Positions 43,139 to 51,282 of a stretch of DNA of 64,000 nucleotides are shown one piece after another. The notes below the pieces were generated by a model that was not told where the DNA came from, did not search any database, and saw only the letters and a program-made list of their open reading frames with translations. The DNA lies in the NCBI GenBank assembly GCA_965214335.1, contig CBDCBO010000014.1, positions 1 through 64,000 of the forward strand, in the 5' to 3' direction. The DNA is from Velthaea sp965214335 (GTDB lineage: Bacteria > Vulcanimicrobiota > Vulcanimicrobiia > Vulcanimicrobiales > Vulcanimicrobiaceae). The first letter of the stretch is position 1, and every line of letters begins with the position of its first letter. The translations under genes were made by a program, and so were the position numbers.

Positions 43139-43276
43139 CGTGGTCCTTTCGCTAGGAACCCCGTCGCCGGGATTCGTTTGGAGTGTACCGACGCACGATT
43201 CTCAACCGGCCTGAAAAACGCTCCCAGGCCGGCGCCGGCCGGCGCGACGAGTGACGAGGCGGCCTCGCGATGACTG

Positions 43277-43834
43277 CTAGGCGGGCGCGGGAATCGATTC
43301 GACGTCCAAGGTGATCGAAATCTCGTCGCCCACGGCGACACCGCCGGTTTCGAGCGCTTGATTCCAGACCAAACCAAAATCTTTGCGGTTTATTTTGGCC
43401 GTCGCTTCGTACGCGACCCGATCGTTGCCCCATGGGTCTTTTGCTTGGCCGGAAACTTCCGCCGTCAGCGTTACCGGTTGTTTCACGCCATGCAGTTCGA
43501 GTTCGCCGACAGCTTTGAAGTGCGTATCGTCGACTGCTTCGATGTGCGTGCTGGTGAAGCGCAACCGGTCGAACTGCGCGGCGTCCAGAAAATCGGGCGA
43601 TTTGAGATGTCCGTTCCGCTGAGCGTCGCCGGTATCGACGGAACTCGCGTCAATTTCAGCGCTCAAGGCGGTAGGGATCGCGCTGTCGGCAGCGAGCGTA
43701 ACGGTGCCGGCAACGAGCTTGAAGGTGCCGCGAACCTTCGCAATCATGAGGTGCCGGACCGAGAAATGAATACTCGAATGCGCCGGATCGATGATGTACG
43801 CGCGGGTGGCCGCGCCGCTTGAAGTTGTGGTCAT
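43277..43834 (-). CDS. YceI family protein
   Basis: 185 residues. The lipocalin-like YceI pattern is clear: YIIDPAHSSIHFSVRHLMIAKVRGTF, SVDTGDAQRNGHLKSPDFLDAAQF, ELELHGVKQPVTLTAEVSG, and NRKDFGLVWN near the end. Family members bind polyisoprenoid lipids. Many are periplasmic, but this one lacks a signal peptide, so it is probably cytoplasmic. It is transcribed divergently from a MarR regulator across a perfect palindrome, strongly suggesting control by that regulator. Confidence 0.92.
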   Translation of the reverse strand: MTTTSSGAATRAYIIDPAHSSIHFSVRHLMIAKVRGTFKLVAGTVTLAADSAIPTALSAEIDASSVDTGDAQRNGHLKSPDFLDAAQFDRLRFTSTHIEAVDDTHFKAVGELELHGVKQPVTLTAEVSGQAKDPWGNDRVAYEATAKINRKDFGLVWNQALETGGVAVGDEISITLDVESIPAPA

Positions 43835-43886
43835 ACCAATCGTTCGTCCCTTCTCAAATCACTAGGTATTGGATATGATTAACAGT

Positions 43887-43901
43887 AGTAAATGATTTAC
43901 T
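43887..43901. promoter_or_regulatory. Perfect 7-1-7 palindrome between yceI and marR, probable MarR operator
   Basis: AGTAAAT and ATTTACT flank a single G. The site lies in the 104-bp divergent region, 52 bp from the yceI start and 25 bp upstream of the marR -10 hexamer, and the region is AT-rich against the GC-rich background. MarR proteins bind such short palindromes as dimers. Confidence 0.75.
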
Positions 43902-43903
43902 CC

Positions 43904-43932
43904 GTGTCAAGCAACTCGGAAAGTGGTAGAAT
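43904..43932 (+). promoter_or_regulatory. Promoter of the marR gene, leaderless type
   Basis: GTGTCA (43904-43909) and TAGAAT (43927-43932) are 17 bp apart. Six bases later comes ATG 43939, so the expected transcription start is the A of the start codon. No ribosome site exists. Confidence 0.65.
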
Positions 43933-43938
43933 CGACAG

Positions 43939-44463
43939 ATGCGCGCCGCCGAGCCCGATCGCCCCGTCCCGCGGACCGACATTGCCCCGGGCTTGTTATT
44001 GGCACGTTTGGGCGCGGGCGCGATGCGGCTGTATCGCAGCTCGCTCAAAGCGACCGGTTTAAAACCGGCTCATGTGGCGGCGCTCGTCGAACTGCGGGAA
44101 CGGCCGGTCGGACAGCAAGCTCTCGCCGAGGCTACGGGCGTGGAGCCCGTAAAGCTCGTCGGCGTTCTCAACGACCTCGAAACTGCGGGATTTATCGAGC
44201 GTCGGCGCGACTGCACCGACCGCCGGCGGCATATTGTGGCGATCACGTGCGGCGGTCGCGAGCGCTTGAAAGCGGTTGACGTCGCGTCGGCGACCGCCGA
44301 AGACCGTCTGTTAGCCGGCCTCGATCGCGCGCAGCGCGAACAGTTGGCCGCGCTGTTGCAATTGATCGTGAGCGCGAGCGGTCTGGCCGAACCTTGCCCG
44401 GGCATAAGGGAGGCCGAGCCACCTTTAGGAGATGCGGACGACGATGCCGAGTTACTCGCGTAG
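43939..44463 (+). CDS. MarR family transcriptional regulator
   Basis: 174 residues. The MarR winged-helix core runs from about residue 20 to 140: LARLGAGAMRLYRSSLKATGLKPAHVAALVEL, recognition helix QALAEATGVEPVKLVGVLNDLE, and wing FIERRRDCTDRRRHIVAIT with the family-typical D-x-R-x-R-x3-V pattern. A 30-residue acidic tail follows. It probably represses itself and the divergent yceI gene through the palindrome at 43887; the inducing ligand is unknown. Confidence 0.9.
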   Translation: MRAAEPDRPVPRTDIAPGLLLARLGAGAMRLYRSSLKATGLKPAHVAALVELRERPVGQQALAEATGVEPVKLVGVLNDLETAGFIERRRDCTDRRRHIVAITCGGRERLKAVDVASATAEDRLLAGLDRAQREQLAALLQLIVSASGLAEPCPGIREAEPPLGDADDDAELLA

Positions 44464-44533
44464 CGACGTCACCTCGGCGTCCCTCCCCGAGTATCCCGGC
44501 GACTACTCTTTGCTGCAGCGCGAGAAATCTCGA

Positions 44534-47209
44534 TTATGCCGGTGGCAGCGGTTCCTCACCGGTAATATCGGCGACGCGTTTCGAGACCTGGCCTAGATTT
44601 GCTATCGCGATGACTTCATCGCCGGCGGCGAGCTTTTGCAAACGGACGCCTTTGGTCGAGCGGCCGGCGCGGCGAATCGAGTCGACGCGAATCCGAATGA
44701 CTTGATTGCCGCTCGTAATCAACAGCAGCTCGTCGTCCGAACCGACGAAAATTTGATCGACGACGTACCCGATCTCTTTTTCTTTGGCAAACGCTTTGAC
44801 GCCCTTACCGCCGCGCGACGTATGCCGGTAATCGTCGATCGGCGTCCGTTTGCCGTACGCTTGCGACGTCACGATGAGGACTTCACGCCGGTCGTCTTCC
44901 ACGACGTCCATGGCAACGACGGTGTCGCTCGGCGCCAGCGTTATCGCGCGCACGCCGCGCGCATTGCGGCCCATCGGGCGCACGTCTTTTTCATTAAAAT
45001 GCACGGCCATGCCGTCGTGCGTCGCCAGGATGATATCCCGCGTACCGTCGGAGAGATCCACGCCCAGCAGCTCATCGTCGTCATCGAGACCGATCGCGTT
45101 GAGACCGTTGCGCCGTACGTTGGAAAACTCTTCGAGCTTGGTCTTCTTGATAACGCCTTGGCGCGTGACCATCACTAAATAGTTATCGCCGTCGAAGTCG
45201 CGAATGGGAAACACCGCGGTCACCGACTCGCCCGGCGGCAGCGTCAATAAATTTACCAGCGCGGTACCGCGCGCTTGGCGCGTCGAATCGGGGATCTCGT
45301 AGGCGCGTAGCCGGTACGCACGGCCCTTATTCGTGAAGAACAACACGTGTTGATGCGTCGAAGCCACGAAAAAATTGGCGACCACGTCTTCTTTTTTCAA
45401 GTTCGCGATGCCGACCACGCCGCGGCCGCCGCGGTTTTGCTGCCGGAACGTGTCGACCGACACGCGCTTGATATAACCACCGACCGTCGAGGTTATGACG
45501 ACCTCGGTATCGGCGATGATATCTTCGATCGAGAGCTCGCCTTCGAGTGCTTCAACGGGCGTGCGGCGGGCGTCGCCAAAGCGCTTGCGGATCTCTTGCG
45601 TCTCGGTCTTGACGACGTCGAGAATCATTCTGTCGCTTGCCAGTAGTTCTTCGAGTGACGCGATCAACGTCACGAGTTCGTCGTGTTCGGTCTCGATCTT
45701 CTGGCGCTCGAGGCCGACGAGCGTACGTAACCGCATGTCCACAATGGCCGCGGCTTGTTCGGCCGACAAGCGAAAATCGTCTTCGATTGTCGCTCGCGCC
45801 ATGCGCCGAAATGCATCGGACAGAACGAACGGTTCGGCAATGAGGTGTTCGCGGGCGGTTTCGACCGTGTCGCTTTCCCGAATGATCGTGATAACGCGGT
45901 CGATATTATCGAGCGCAACGAGAAAGCCGAGCAGCAGATGGGCGCGCGAGCGGGCGCGTCCGAGATCGTATTCGGTGCGCCGCTTGACGACGATCTTGCG
46001 ATGCGCGATGAAATACTCGAGAATATCGAGCAACGACAGAACTTGCGGCTCGAGTTGCGTCTGGCTGCTGCCGCTGAGCACGTACGGACTGCCGTCGGAG
46101 CGCTTGGCCGGAACCAGGGCCAGCATGTTGAAGGCGAAACTCGACTGCAGCGGCGTCTGTTTGTAGAGCTGGTTCAAGACCACGTTCGGTGTCGCGCTGC
46201 GCTGCAGTTGGACGACGATCCGCATACCGTGGCGATTGGATTCGTTGTCGAGTCGCGAGATGCCCGAGATACGCTTTTCCGAGTGCGCATCCGAGATTGC
46301 TTCTAAAATTCGATTGACGGAAACTTGGAACGGCACTTCGCTGATGACGATCTTGGTCTTACCATCGTCTTCGATGATTTCGGCCTTACCGCGTAAGGGC
46401 ACCGACCCGCGCCCGGTGCGATAAGCGGTCCGGATCGCTTCGCGGCCCATCAAAATGCCGCCGGTCGGAAAATCCGGACCGTGCACGATATTGAGCAGAT
46501 CGCTCCAAAGTTCTTCGTCGGCTTGGGTCGGATCGAGCGCGCCGGTCAACTCAGCGTTAGCCGAGTCATCCACGTGCTCGGCGACCACGACCGGCCGTTC
46601 GGCCGCCGCCGTCCGGAAGTCGATCACGCGGACGACGGCATCGCAAATTTCGCTGATATTATGCGGCGGGATATTCGTCGCCATGCCAACGGCGATCCCG
46701 CTCGAACCGTTGATGAGCAGCTGCGGCAATTTGGCCGGCAGCACGACCGGTTCGGTTGTTTGATTGTCGAAGTTTGGAACGAAGTCGACAGTCTCTTTAT
46801 CGATGTCGACGAGCATTTCCATCGCGATGCGCGCCAGCCGCGCTTCAGTGTAACGATACGCGGCCGGCGGATCGGGATCGATCGAACCAAAGTTTCCGTG
46901 GCCGTCGACAAGCGGATAACGCAACGTGAAATCTTGCGCCATTCGCACGAGCGCGTCGTAGACCGAACTGTCGCCGTGCGGGTGGTAGTATTTGAGGACG
47001 TCGCCGATGACGCCGGCAGATTTGCGATGCTGCTTATCGGGTGTCATGCCGTTTTCGCGCATCGCGTACAAGATGCGTCGCTGAACGGGCTTGAGGCCGT
47101 CGCGCACGTCGGGCAAAGCGCGCGACGCGATGACCGACATCGCATACGAGAGATAACTCTCGCGCATTTCGTCTTCGACGTTAATGAGCGAGACGCGATC
47201 GTTATTCAC
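44534..47209 (-). CDS. gyrA: DNA gyrase subunit A
   Basis: 891 residues from GTG 47209. The breakage-reunion domain has AAYRYTEARL with the catalytic Tyr. The quinolone-resistance region reads HPHGDSSVYDALVRMAQDF, with Ser and Asp at the positions of E. coli Ser83 and Asp87, i.e. not a resistant form. The C-terminal beta-pinwheel contains a GyrA-box (QNRGGRG, a variant of QRRGGKG) and repeats such as YIKRVSVDTF, RGVIKKTKLEEF and YGKRTPIDDY. The GyrA-box argues for gyrase rather than topoisomerase IV ParC. gyrB is not in the window, so the two subunit genes are apart. Confidence 0.96.
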   Translation of the reverse strand: MNNDRVSLINVEDEMRESYLSYAMSVIASRALPDVRDGLKPVQRRILYAMRENGMTPDKQHRKSAGVIGDVLKYYHPHGDSSVYDALVRMAQDFTLRYPLVDGHGNFGSIDPDPPAAYRYTEARLARIAMEMLVDIDKETVDFVPNFDNQTTEPVVLPAKLPQLLINGSSGIAVGMATNIPPHNISEICDAVVRVIDFRTAAAERPVVVAEHVDDSANAELTGALDPTQADEELWSDLLNIVHGPDFPTGGILMGREAIRTAYRTGRGSVPLRGKAEIIEDDGKTKIVISEVPFQVSVNRILEAISDAHSEKRISGISRLDNESNRHGMRIVVQLQRSATPNVVLNQLYKQTPLQSSFAFNMLALVPAKRSDGSPYVLSGSSQTQLEPQVLSLLDILEYFIAHRKIVVKRRTEYDLGRARSRAHLLLGFLVALDNIDRVITIIRESDTVETAREHLIAEPFVLSDAFRRMARATIEDDFRLSAEQAAAIVDMRLRTLVGLERQKIETEHDELVTLIASLEELLASDRMILDVVKTETQEIRKRFGDARRTPVEALEGELSIEDIIADTEVVITSTVGGYIKRVSVDTFRQQNRGGRGVVGIANLKKEDVVANFFVASTHQHVLFFTNKGRAYRLRAYEIPDSTRQARGTALVNLLTLPPGESVTAVFPIRDFDGDNYLVMVTRQGVIKKTKLEEFSNVRRNGLNAIGLDDDDELLGVDLSDGTRDIILATHDGMAVHFNEKDVRPMGRNARGVRAITLAPSDTVVAMDVVEDDRREVLIVTSQAYGKRTPIDDYRHTSRGGKGVKAFAKEKEIGYVVDQIFVGSDDELLLITSGNQVIRIRVDSIRRAGRSTKGVRLQKLAAGDEVIAIANLGQVSKRVADITGEEPLPPA

Positions 47210-47257
47210 AGACTACCGTTCCACTATTCTTTCGGTCACCGCCGCAGCGATGCGACG

Positions 47258-47485
47258 TCAACGGGCCGAGCCCCGTTCGCGCGGCTTCACGAATGCGCCC
47301 ACGATGAAGCCGACGACCCCGCCGACGACCGCACCCAACAACGCGATGATGAGAAATTTACTTCCAATCCCGCCACCGAGGTGACCGACGGAAAAAAAGC
47401 GCAGTGTAACAATGACCGCTTCGAAACCGGCGGCCAGCACGGAACAAACGGCCCCCGCGATAACTCCGACAAGGACATCACTCAT
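47258..47485 (-). CDS. Small membrane protein
   Basis: 75 residues from ATG 47485. Two hydrophobic helices (VLVGVIAGAVCSVLAAGFEAVIV and FLIIALLGAVVGGVVGFIVGA) enclose a Gly-rich loop, and the tail is basic (KPRERGSAR). It lies 48 bp upstream of gyrA on the same strand. A TAGTGT hexamer eight bases before the ATG may be its -10. No family recognised. Confidence 0.55.
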   Translation of the reverse strand: MSDVLVGVIAGAVCSVLAAGFEAVIVTLRFFSVGHLGGGIGSKFLIIALLGAVVGGVVGFIVGAFVKPRERGSAR

Positions 47486-47541
47486 GCGCACAAACACTAC
47501 GGGGATATTCGTGTTCGCGCATGGTGTATCTTCTTAATGCC

Positions 47542-47970
47542 ATGGAAACGACATTACCCGATCTGGCTGCCTTAAATGCCTTTGCGTGCCAGTTCGTTTT
47601 ACGGCTAGAGCCGGGGTCGGCGGTTGCGCTGCACGGAGCGCTCGGCGCCGGGAAAACCACCCTGGTGCGCGCGTTCGTCGCGGCGCTGCACGGCAGTGAC
47701 GCCGCGGTTTCCTCGCCGACGTTTATTTTTCGCCAGCTCTACGCCGGGAATCCGCCGGTCGAACATCTGGACTTGTTTCGGATCGCCACGCCGGCTGAGT
47801 TGCCCGAGCTCGGTCTCGAAGACGCATTCGCCCCCGACCGCATCACCTTCGTGGAGTGGCCGGAGCAAGCGCCGCACCTATTGCCGGCGCATACCGTGCA
47901 TTTGACGATAACCGGCAACGGTTCCGGTCCGCGCGCGATTGCGGTCGCCGGCGCGGACGGCGAGGGATGA
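47542..47970 (+). CDS. tsaE: tRNA t6A biosynthesis ATPase TsaE
   Basis: 142 residues from ATG 47542, which has a TATCTT hexamer nine bases upstream and no ribosome site; ATG 47521 would overlap that promoter. Motifs: HGALGAGKTTLVRAF (Walker A), VSSPTFIFRQLY (switch), HLDLFRI, and FVEWPEQA. TsaE is the ATPase that works with TsaB-TsaD to make threonylcarbamoyladenosine at tRNA position 37. It overlaps tsaB by 4 bp (ATGA). Confidence 0.93.
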   Translation: METTLPDLAALNAFACQFVLRLEPGSAVALHGALGAGKTTLVRAFVAALHGSDAAVSSPTFIFRQLYAGNPPVEHLDLFRIATPAELPELGLEDAFAPDRITFVEWPEQAPHLLPAHTVHLTITGNGSGPRAIAVAGADGEG

Positions 47971-48638
47971 TCGTCCTTGCCCTCGACGCCGGCTTGGCGC
48001 CGTTTTCCGTGGCCCTCGATTGCGCCGGGGCGGTCACCGCCGACCGCTCGGAGCGCAACGATGCGCTTGAAACGGGTCTAGCGCGAATCGCGGGCCTGCT
48101 CGACGGCGCCGGCATCGCGCTGCGCGACGTCGACCGCGTCGCGGTCGGCATCGGACCGGGTTCGTTCACCGGTGTCCGAATCGCGCTCTCGTTCGCCAAA
48201 GCGCTGGCCTATGGAGCCGGGCTGCCGCTCGTCGGCATCTCGTCCTACGATGTCCTGATCGGCGACGACTCACGGCGGCCGTGCCTAGCCATCGTGTCCG
48301 GCCGGCCGGGCATCGTTTGCGCGCGGCTGAGCGCCGACGGCGGCGAGCGAACCGGGTGTGGGCCGGTAGCCGACGTCGTCGAGCGAATTCTGGCGGGTTT
48401 GGCGCCCGATTCGCCGCTGGTCTTTGTGGCCAACACGGAGGACGCCAATCGCGCGATCGGCGAACGTCAGCTTAACGTTACCCGGCTCGTTTCGCCACCC
48501 GCGTGGAGCCCGGCCGCCGCGATTGCCCGATTGGCTCGCGACCGGCATCCCGCGCATTCGCTTCACGGCCTGGCACCCGATTACGGCGAAATGCCTGCCG
48601 TTACCCTACCAAAAGCCGGAACGAACCTGATACCGTAA
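47967..48638 (+). CDS. tsaB: tRNA t6A biosynthesis protein TsaB
   Basis: 223 residues from ATG 47967, which overlaps the tsaE stop. An ASKHA-fold protein with MIVLALDAGLAPFSVAL and the family signature VAVGIGPGSFTGVRIALSFAKALA. It is a non-catalytic scaffold that dimerises with TsaD in t6A synthesis. The tsaE-tsaB-rimI order is common; tsaD is not present in this window. Confidence 0.93.
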   Translation: MIVLALDAGLAPFSVALDCAGAVTADRSERNDALETGLARIAGLLDGAGIALRDVDRVAVGIGPGSFTGVRIALSFAKALAYGAGLPLVGISSYDVLIGDDSRRPCLAIVSGRPGIVCARLSADGGERTGCGPVADVVERILAGLAPDSPLVFVANTEDANRAIGERQLNVTRLVSPPAWSPAAAIARLARDRHPAHSLHGLAPDYGEMPAVTLPKAGTNLIP

Positions 48639-48754
48639 TGGCGCACCTCGCATTGGGAACGACCGCGCCGCCACCGGTCGTCGAAGGATTATCCGCGATG
48701 CAACTTACAGCGACCCCGATCACCGTCCGTCGTAACGGCCGGACCGGCCATTAA
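48638..48754 (+). CDS. Possible 38-residue ORF between tsaB and rimI
   Basis: The ATG overlaps the tsaB stop (TAATG), an arrangement that allows translational coupling, and the frame ends at 48754. The product (MAHLALGTTAPPPVVEGLSA and 18 more residues) shows no motif. It may only carry ribosomes toward rimI or be chance. Confidence 0.25.
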   Translation: MAHLALGTTAPPPVVEGLSAMQLTATPITVRRNGRTGH

Positions 48755-48809
48755 AGCCCAACTCGACCCGCCCGGGCACGACCGGCCGCGCCGGCTTGAG
48801 ATTGCCGTC

Positions 48810-49310
48810 ATGACGACGGCCGACATCGTCGCCGTCCTGCACATCGAGACGCTTTCGTTTACATCGTCGTGGCCGCAGAATGCGTTCGTCAACGAGATTC
48901 GGGATAACAAACTCGCGCACTATTTTGTCGGCCGGCTCGACGGAAAAATTGTGGCATACGGTGGCATCTGGGTCATTCTCGAAGACTCGCATGTCACTAC
49001 GATCGCCGTTCATCCGGATTATCGCGGACGCAAACTCGGCGAGGAAATGCTCGTTCACTTGTTAGACGAAGCGATCGCCGCCCGCGCGTCGTGGATCACG
49101 CTCGAAGTTCGCGAGTCGAATGAAACCGCTCAGCGGCTGTATCGCAAATATGGCTTTACCGTTGTTTCGACGCGGCGCGGTTACTATAGCGATAATAACG
49201 AAAACGCGCTCGTGATGTGGGCTGGAAATCTGAAGGGTCCGCTGTATGCCAGCCGGCTCGCCGTGCTCAAATCGGCGCTGGCGCGCGAGATCAACGCTGA
49301 CGTGCGATGA
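48810..49310 (+). CDS. rimI: Ribosomal-protein-alanine N-acetyltransferase RimI-like (GNAT)
   Basis: 166 residues from ATG 48810. RimI-type pattern: LHIETLSFTSSWPQNAFVNEI, HVTTIAVHPDYRGRKLGEEML (acetyl-CoA loop, RGRKLG), LEVRESNETAQRLYRKYGF, then RRGYYSDNNENALVM. The in-frame sequence just upstream (RLEIAV before the Met) also looks like the first strand of a GNAT domain, so the protein may begin a few residues earlier, but no standard start codon lies there. Expected to acetylate the N-terminal Ala of ribosomal protein S18. The stop overlaps the next gene (ATGA). Confidence 0.88.
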   Translation: MTTADIVAVLHIETLSFTSSWPQNAFVNEIRDNKLAHYFVGRLDGKIVAYGGIWVILEDSHVTTIAVHPDYRGRKLGEEMLVHLLDEAIAARASWITLEVRESNETAQRLYRKYGFTVVSTRRGYYSDNNENALVMWAGNLKGPLYASRLAVLKSALAREINADVR

Positions 49311-50053
49311 TCGGCGCGGCAGCGCTGACGGCCGTCGTGCTGGCACTCGCCGGCGGCCCCGCCGTTGCCGTCACGACCGTACCCGATCCGCAACTTTCGA
49401 TCGGCGCGCCGGTCGCCGCCTGGGTCACGAAGCTGGGCGCTCCGGTCGCGGTAACTTCAGCCGATAGCGGCCATCGTTTCCTTTTCAGCGGCGGCCAGGC
49501 TGCGTATACCGACGACGACGGCCTCATTCTCGCCGTCGAACTGCAAGCGGGTTCGATCAGCATCGCCATTGACGGCCGCTCGCACCACTTTGCGATCGGC
49601 CGCTATACCCTCGCCCAAGCCGATGCGGAACTTGCGGAAGATGCGGAGTTTGCCGGCCCCGCACTCCGTTCGTACCGGCTAGCGCCGCGGCGCGACTTGG
49701 TCTTTGGGTTCGAGCCGGCCTCGAACCGGCTCGAACGCGTGACCTTCGGCGAACCCGGGCAATTGGTACGCCTTGGATTGCTTCCCGGCGACGTTGCCGC
49801 GCGAGCCGTTGCCTATCGCGCCCCGCGCCCCGTAACGCTCGCCAACGCACCGGCAACGGGACCGAACGCGATCGTCTATCGGCTGACGATCGATCGCGCC
49901 GGCGCTGTGCGCGATGTCGGCATCCTGTTCGGACCCGCAACGCCGGCGCAGGACGCGACGTTCAGCCAGGCGCTACGCCGCGACCGGTACACGGCGGCCA
50001 CGCTCGGCGGGCGGCCCATCAGGGCGACCGTTTTTAGCGAGCAAAGGTATTAA
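49307..50053 (+). CDS. Exported protein with TonB-C-like C-terminal domain
   Basis: 248 residues, start ATG 49307 in ATGA overlap with rimI. A short signal peptide (LTAVVLALAGGPAVAV) leads into a beta-rich region of unknown fold. The last 60 residues (YRLTIDRAGAVRDVGILFG, then TFSQALRRDRYTAATLGGRP) resemble the TonB C-terminal domain, without an N-terminal membrane anchor or Pro-rich spacer. A role in envelope contacts is plausible; energy transduction is doubtful without the anchor. It lies in an otherwise housekeeping operon. Confidence 0.7.
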   Translation: MIGAAALTAVVLALAGGPAVAVTTVPDPQLSIGAPVAAWVTKLGAPVAVTSADSGHRFLFSGGQAAYTDDDGLILAVELQAGSISIAIDGRSHHFAIGRYTLAQADAELAEDAEFAGPALRSYRLAPRRDLVFGFEPASNRLERVTFGEPGQLVRLGLLPGDVAARAVAYRAPRPVTLANAPATGPNAIVYRLTIDRAGAVRDVGILFGPATPAQDATFSQALRRDRYTAATLGGRPIRATVFSEQRY

Positions 50054-50084
50054 GCCGATCGACCCGGGGCGCGGCGTTACGTTC

Positions 50085-50681
50085 GTGCGGACGATGCGGC
50101 GCGTCCGTGCGCACCTCGGTCAAGCGCATCGGTACACGCATACACTGGGCGTAGCCCGGCTGGCCGGGCGGCTCGCGCGAGCACATGGTGAGGATCCGAA
50201 CAAAGCCCGGCTGGCTGGTCTGTTGCACGATTTGGCGCGACTCTATAGCGTCGAGCGTTTGCTCGCGGAATGCACCGCTCGCGGCCTGCCGATCGACGCC
50301 TACGAACGCGCAAACCCGATCGTGCTGCACGCGCGACTTGGCGCTGAACTCGCTCGCGAACTGTTCGGAGTTACCGACGAAGCCGTTTTAGCGGCGATCC
50401 GCAAACACACCGTCGCCGCCGCGACGATGAGCCGGCTCGATTGTATCGTCTTTTTGGCCGACGCACTCGAGCCCGGCCGCGAATATCGCGAACGCGCGGG
50501 TTTTGCCGCCCTCGCCATGCGTGAACTCGATCCGGCGATGCGGGCCGTGCTCGGCTCGTCGATGACCTATCTGCACGGCCGCAACGTGACGGTCGCGCCG
50601 CAGACCTATTTGGCGGCCGAGCGATTCGGCTTGTCCACCACCAGTGTTTTTCCGCTGCACCTCGAACAAATTCAGCCCTGA
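50085..50681 (+). CDS. yqeK: HD-domain hydrolase YqeK (Ap4A-hydrolase type)
   Basis: 198 residues from GTG 50085 (ATG 50094 also possible). The upstream open frame is a shadow of the preceding gene. Conserved blocks: LGQAHRYTHTLGVARLAGRLA, RLAGLLHDLARLYS (HD pair), PIVLHARLGAELARE, AIRKHTVAAATMSRLDCIVFLADALEPGR. YqeK proteins split diadenosine tetraphosphate symmetrically. The pair yqeK-rsfS is common in bacteria, usually behind nadD, which is missing here. Confidence 0.9.
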   Translation: MRTMRRVRAHLGQAHRYTHTLGVARLAGRLARAHGEDPNKARLAGLLHDLARLYSVERLLAECTARGLPIDAYERANPIVLHARLGAELARELFGVTDEAVLAAIRKHTVAAATMSRLDCIVFLADALEPGREYRERAGFAALAMRELDPAMRAVLGSSMTYLHGRNVTVAPQTYLAAERFGLSTTSVFPLHLEQIQP

Positions 50682-50727
50682 AGGTGTCCCGAACCGGGAC
50701 CCGGCCGTACTATCGAAAGGCGCCATC

Positions 50728-51069
50728 CTGCCCGATCTTTTGACCACCGTCCGCACTGCTGCCGAGGAGAAGAAAGGCGAAGACATTGCCGTTCTCGACC
50801 TCGAGGGCCGCACGATCGTCGCCGACACGTTCGTCATCATCACCGGGCGCTCCAAAATACAGACTCGGTCGATTGCCGACGCCATCATCGAAGCTGCGCG
50901 CTCGGCTGCCTTTCCGGTGGCGCGGACCGAAGGCTACAACGACGGCGGCTGGATTCTCATCGATGCGGGCCCGGTGGTCGTTCACGTCTTCACGCCCGAC
51001 CAGCGGCAATTTTATAATCTGGAGCGTCTATGGGGCCGGCCGGTCGAGGCACGTGCCGCGTCGTCGTGA
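50728..51069 (+). CDS. rsfS: Ribosomal silencing factor RsfS; probable CTG start
   Basis: Family sequence begins at LPDLLTTVRTAAEEKKGEDI, whose first codon is CTG 50728, eight bases after an AAAGG site. The nearest standard starts are TTG 50740, which would remove the first four residues, and GTG 50644, which lies inside yqeK. With CTG the protein has 113 residues, the usual size. Motifs: IAVLDLEGRTIVADTFVIITG, RTEGYNDGGWILIDAGPVVVHVF and FYNLERLWG. RsfS binds L14 of the large subunit and blocks subunit joining in starved cells. The stop overlaps the next small gene (GTGA). Confidence 0.88.
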   Translation: MPDLLTTVRTAAEEKKGEDIAVLDLEGRTIVADTFVIITGRSKIQTRSIADAIIEAARSAAFPVARTEGYNDGGWILIDAGPVVVHVFTPDQRQFYNLERLWGRPVEARAASS

Positions 51070-51200
51070 AGCAGCCCGTTCGTTCGTCACGCAGCCGGGC
51101 GCGCATCCGGCAAGCCTGGCTCAAAGCGTTCGTCTGGGTGTTCATCGCCATCTTTCTGCTCGGCTCCGTCGGTGCCGTGGCGCTGATCGCGCTCCACTAA
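51066..51200 (+). CDS. 44-residue single-pass membrane protein downstream of rsfS
   Basis: GTG 51066 overlaps the rsfS stop (GTGA), the same coupling used by other genes of this operon. The product has a basic N-terminus (KQPVRSSRSRARIRQAWLKA) and one hydrophobic helix (VWVFIAIFLLGSVGAVALIA) ending in Leu-His and TAA. In many genomes the gene after rsfS encodes a LytR-CpsA-Psr enzyme that begins with just such a basic segment and helix, so this could be a remnant of that, or a true small membrane protein. No homolog identified. Confidence 0.55.
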   Translation: MKQPVRSSRSRARIRQAWLKAFVWVFIAIFLLGSVGAVALIALH

Positions 51201-51282
51201 GCACGAACCGCTGCCGGCCCGGCCTCAGCCTGAAACCACGGCCGCGCTACGGGGTAATAAGAGCCGGAGGATGACACACGTG

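Noticed and set aside
44534..47209. Topoisomerase IV ParC instead of GyrA
   Set aside because: A GyrA-box variant (QNRGGRG) and full beta-pinwheel repeats favour gyrase.
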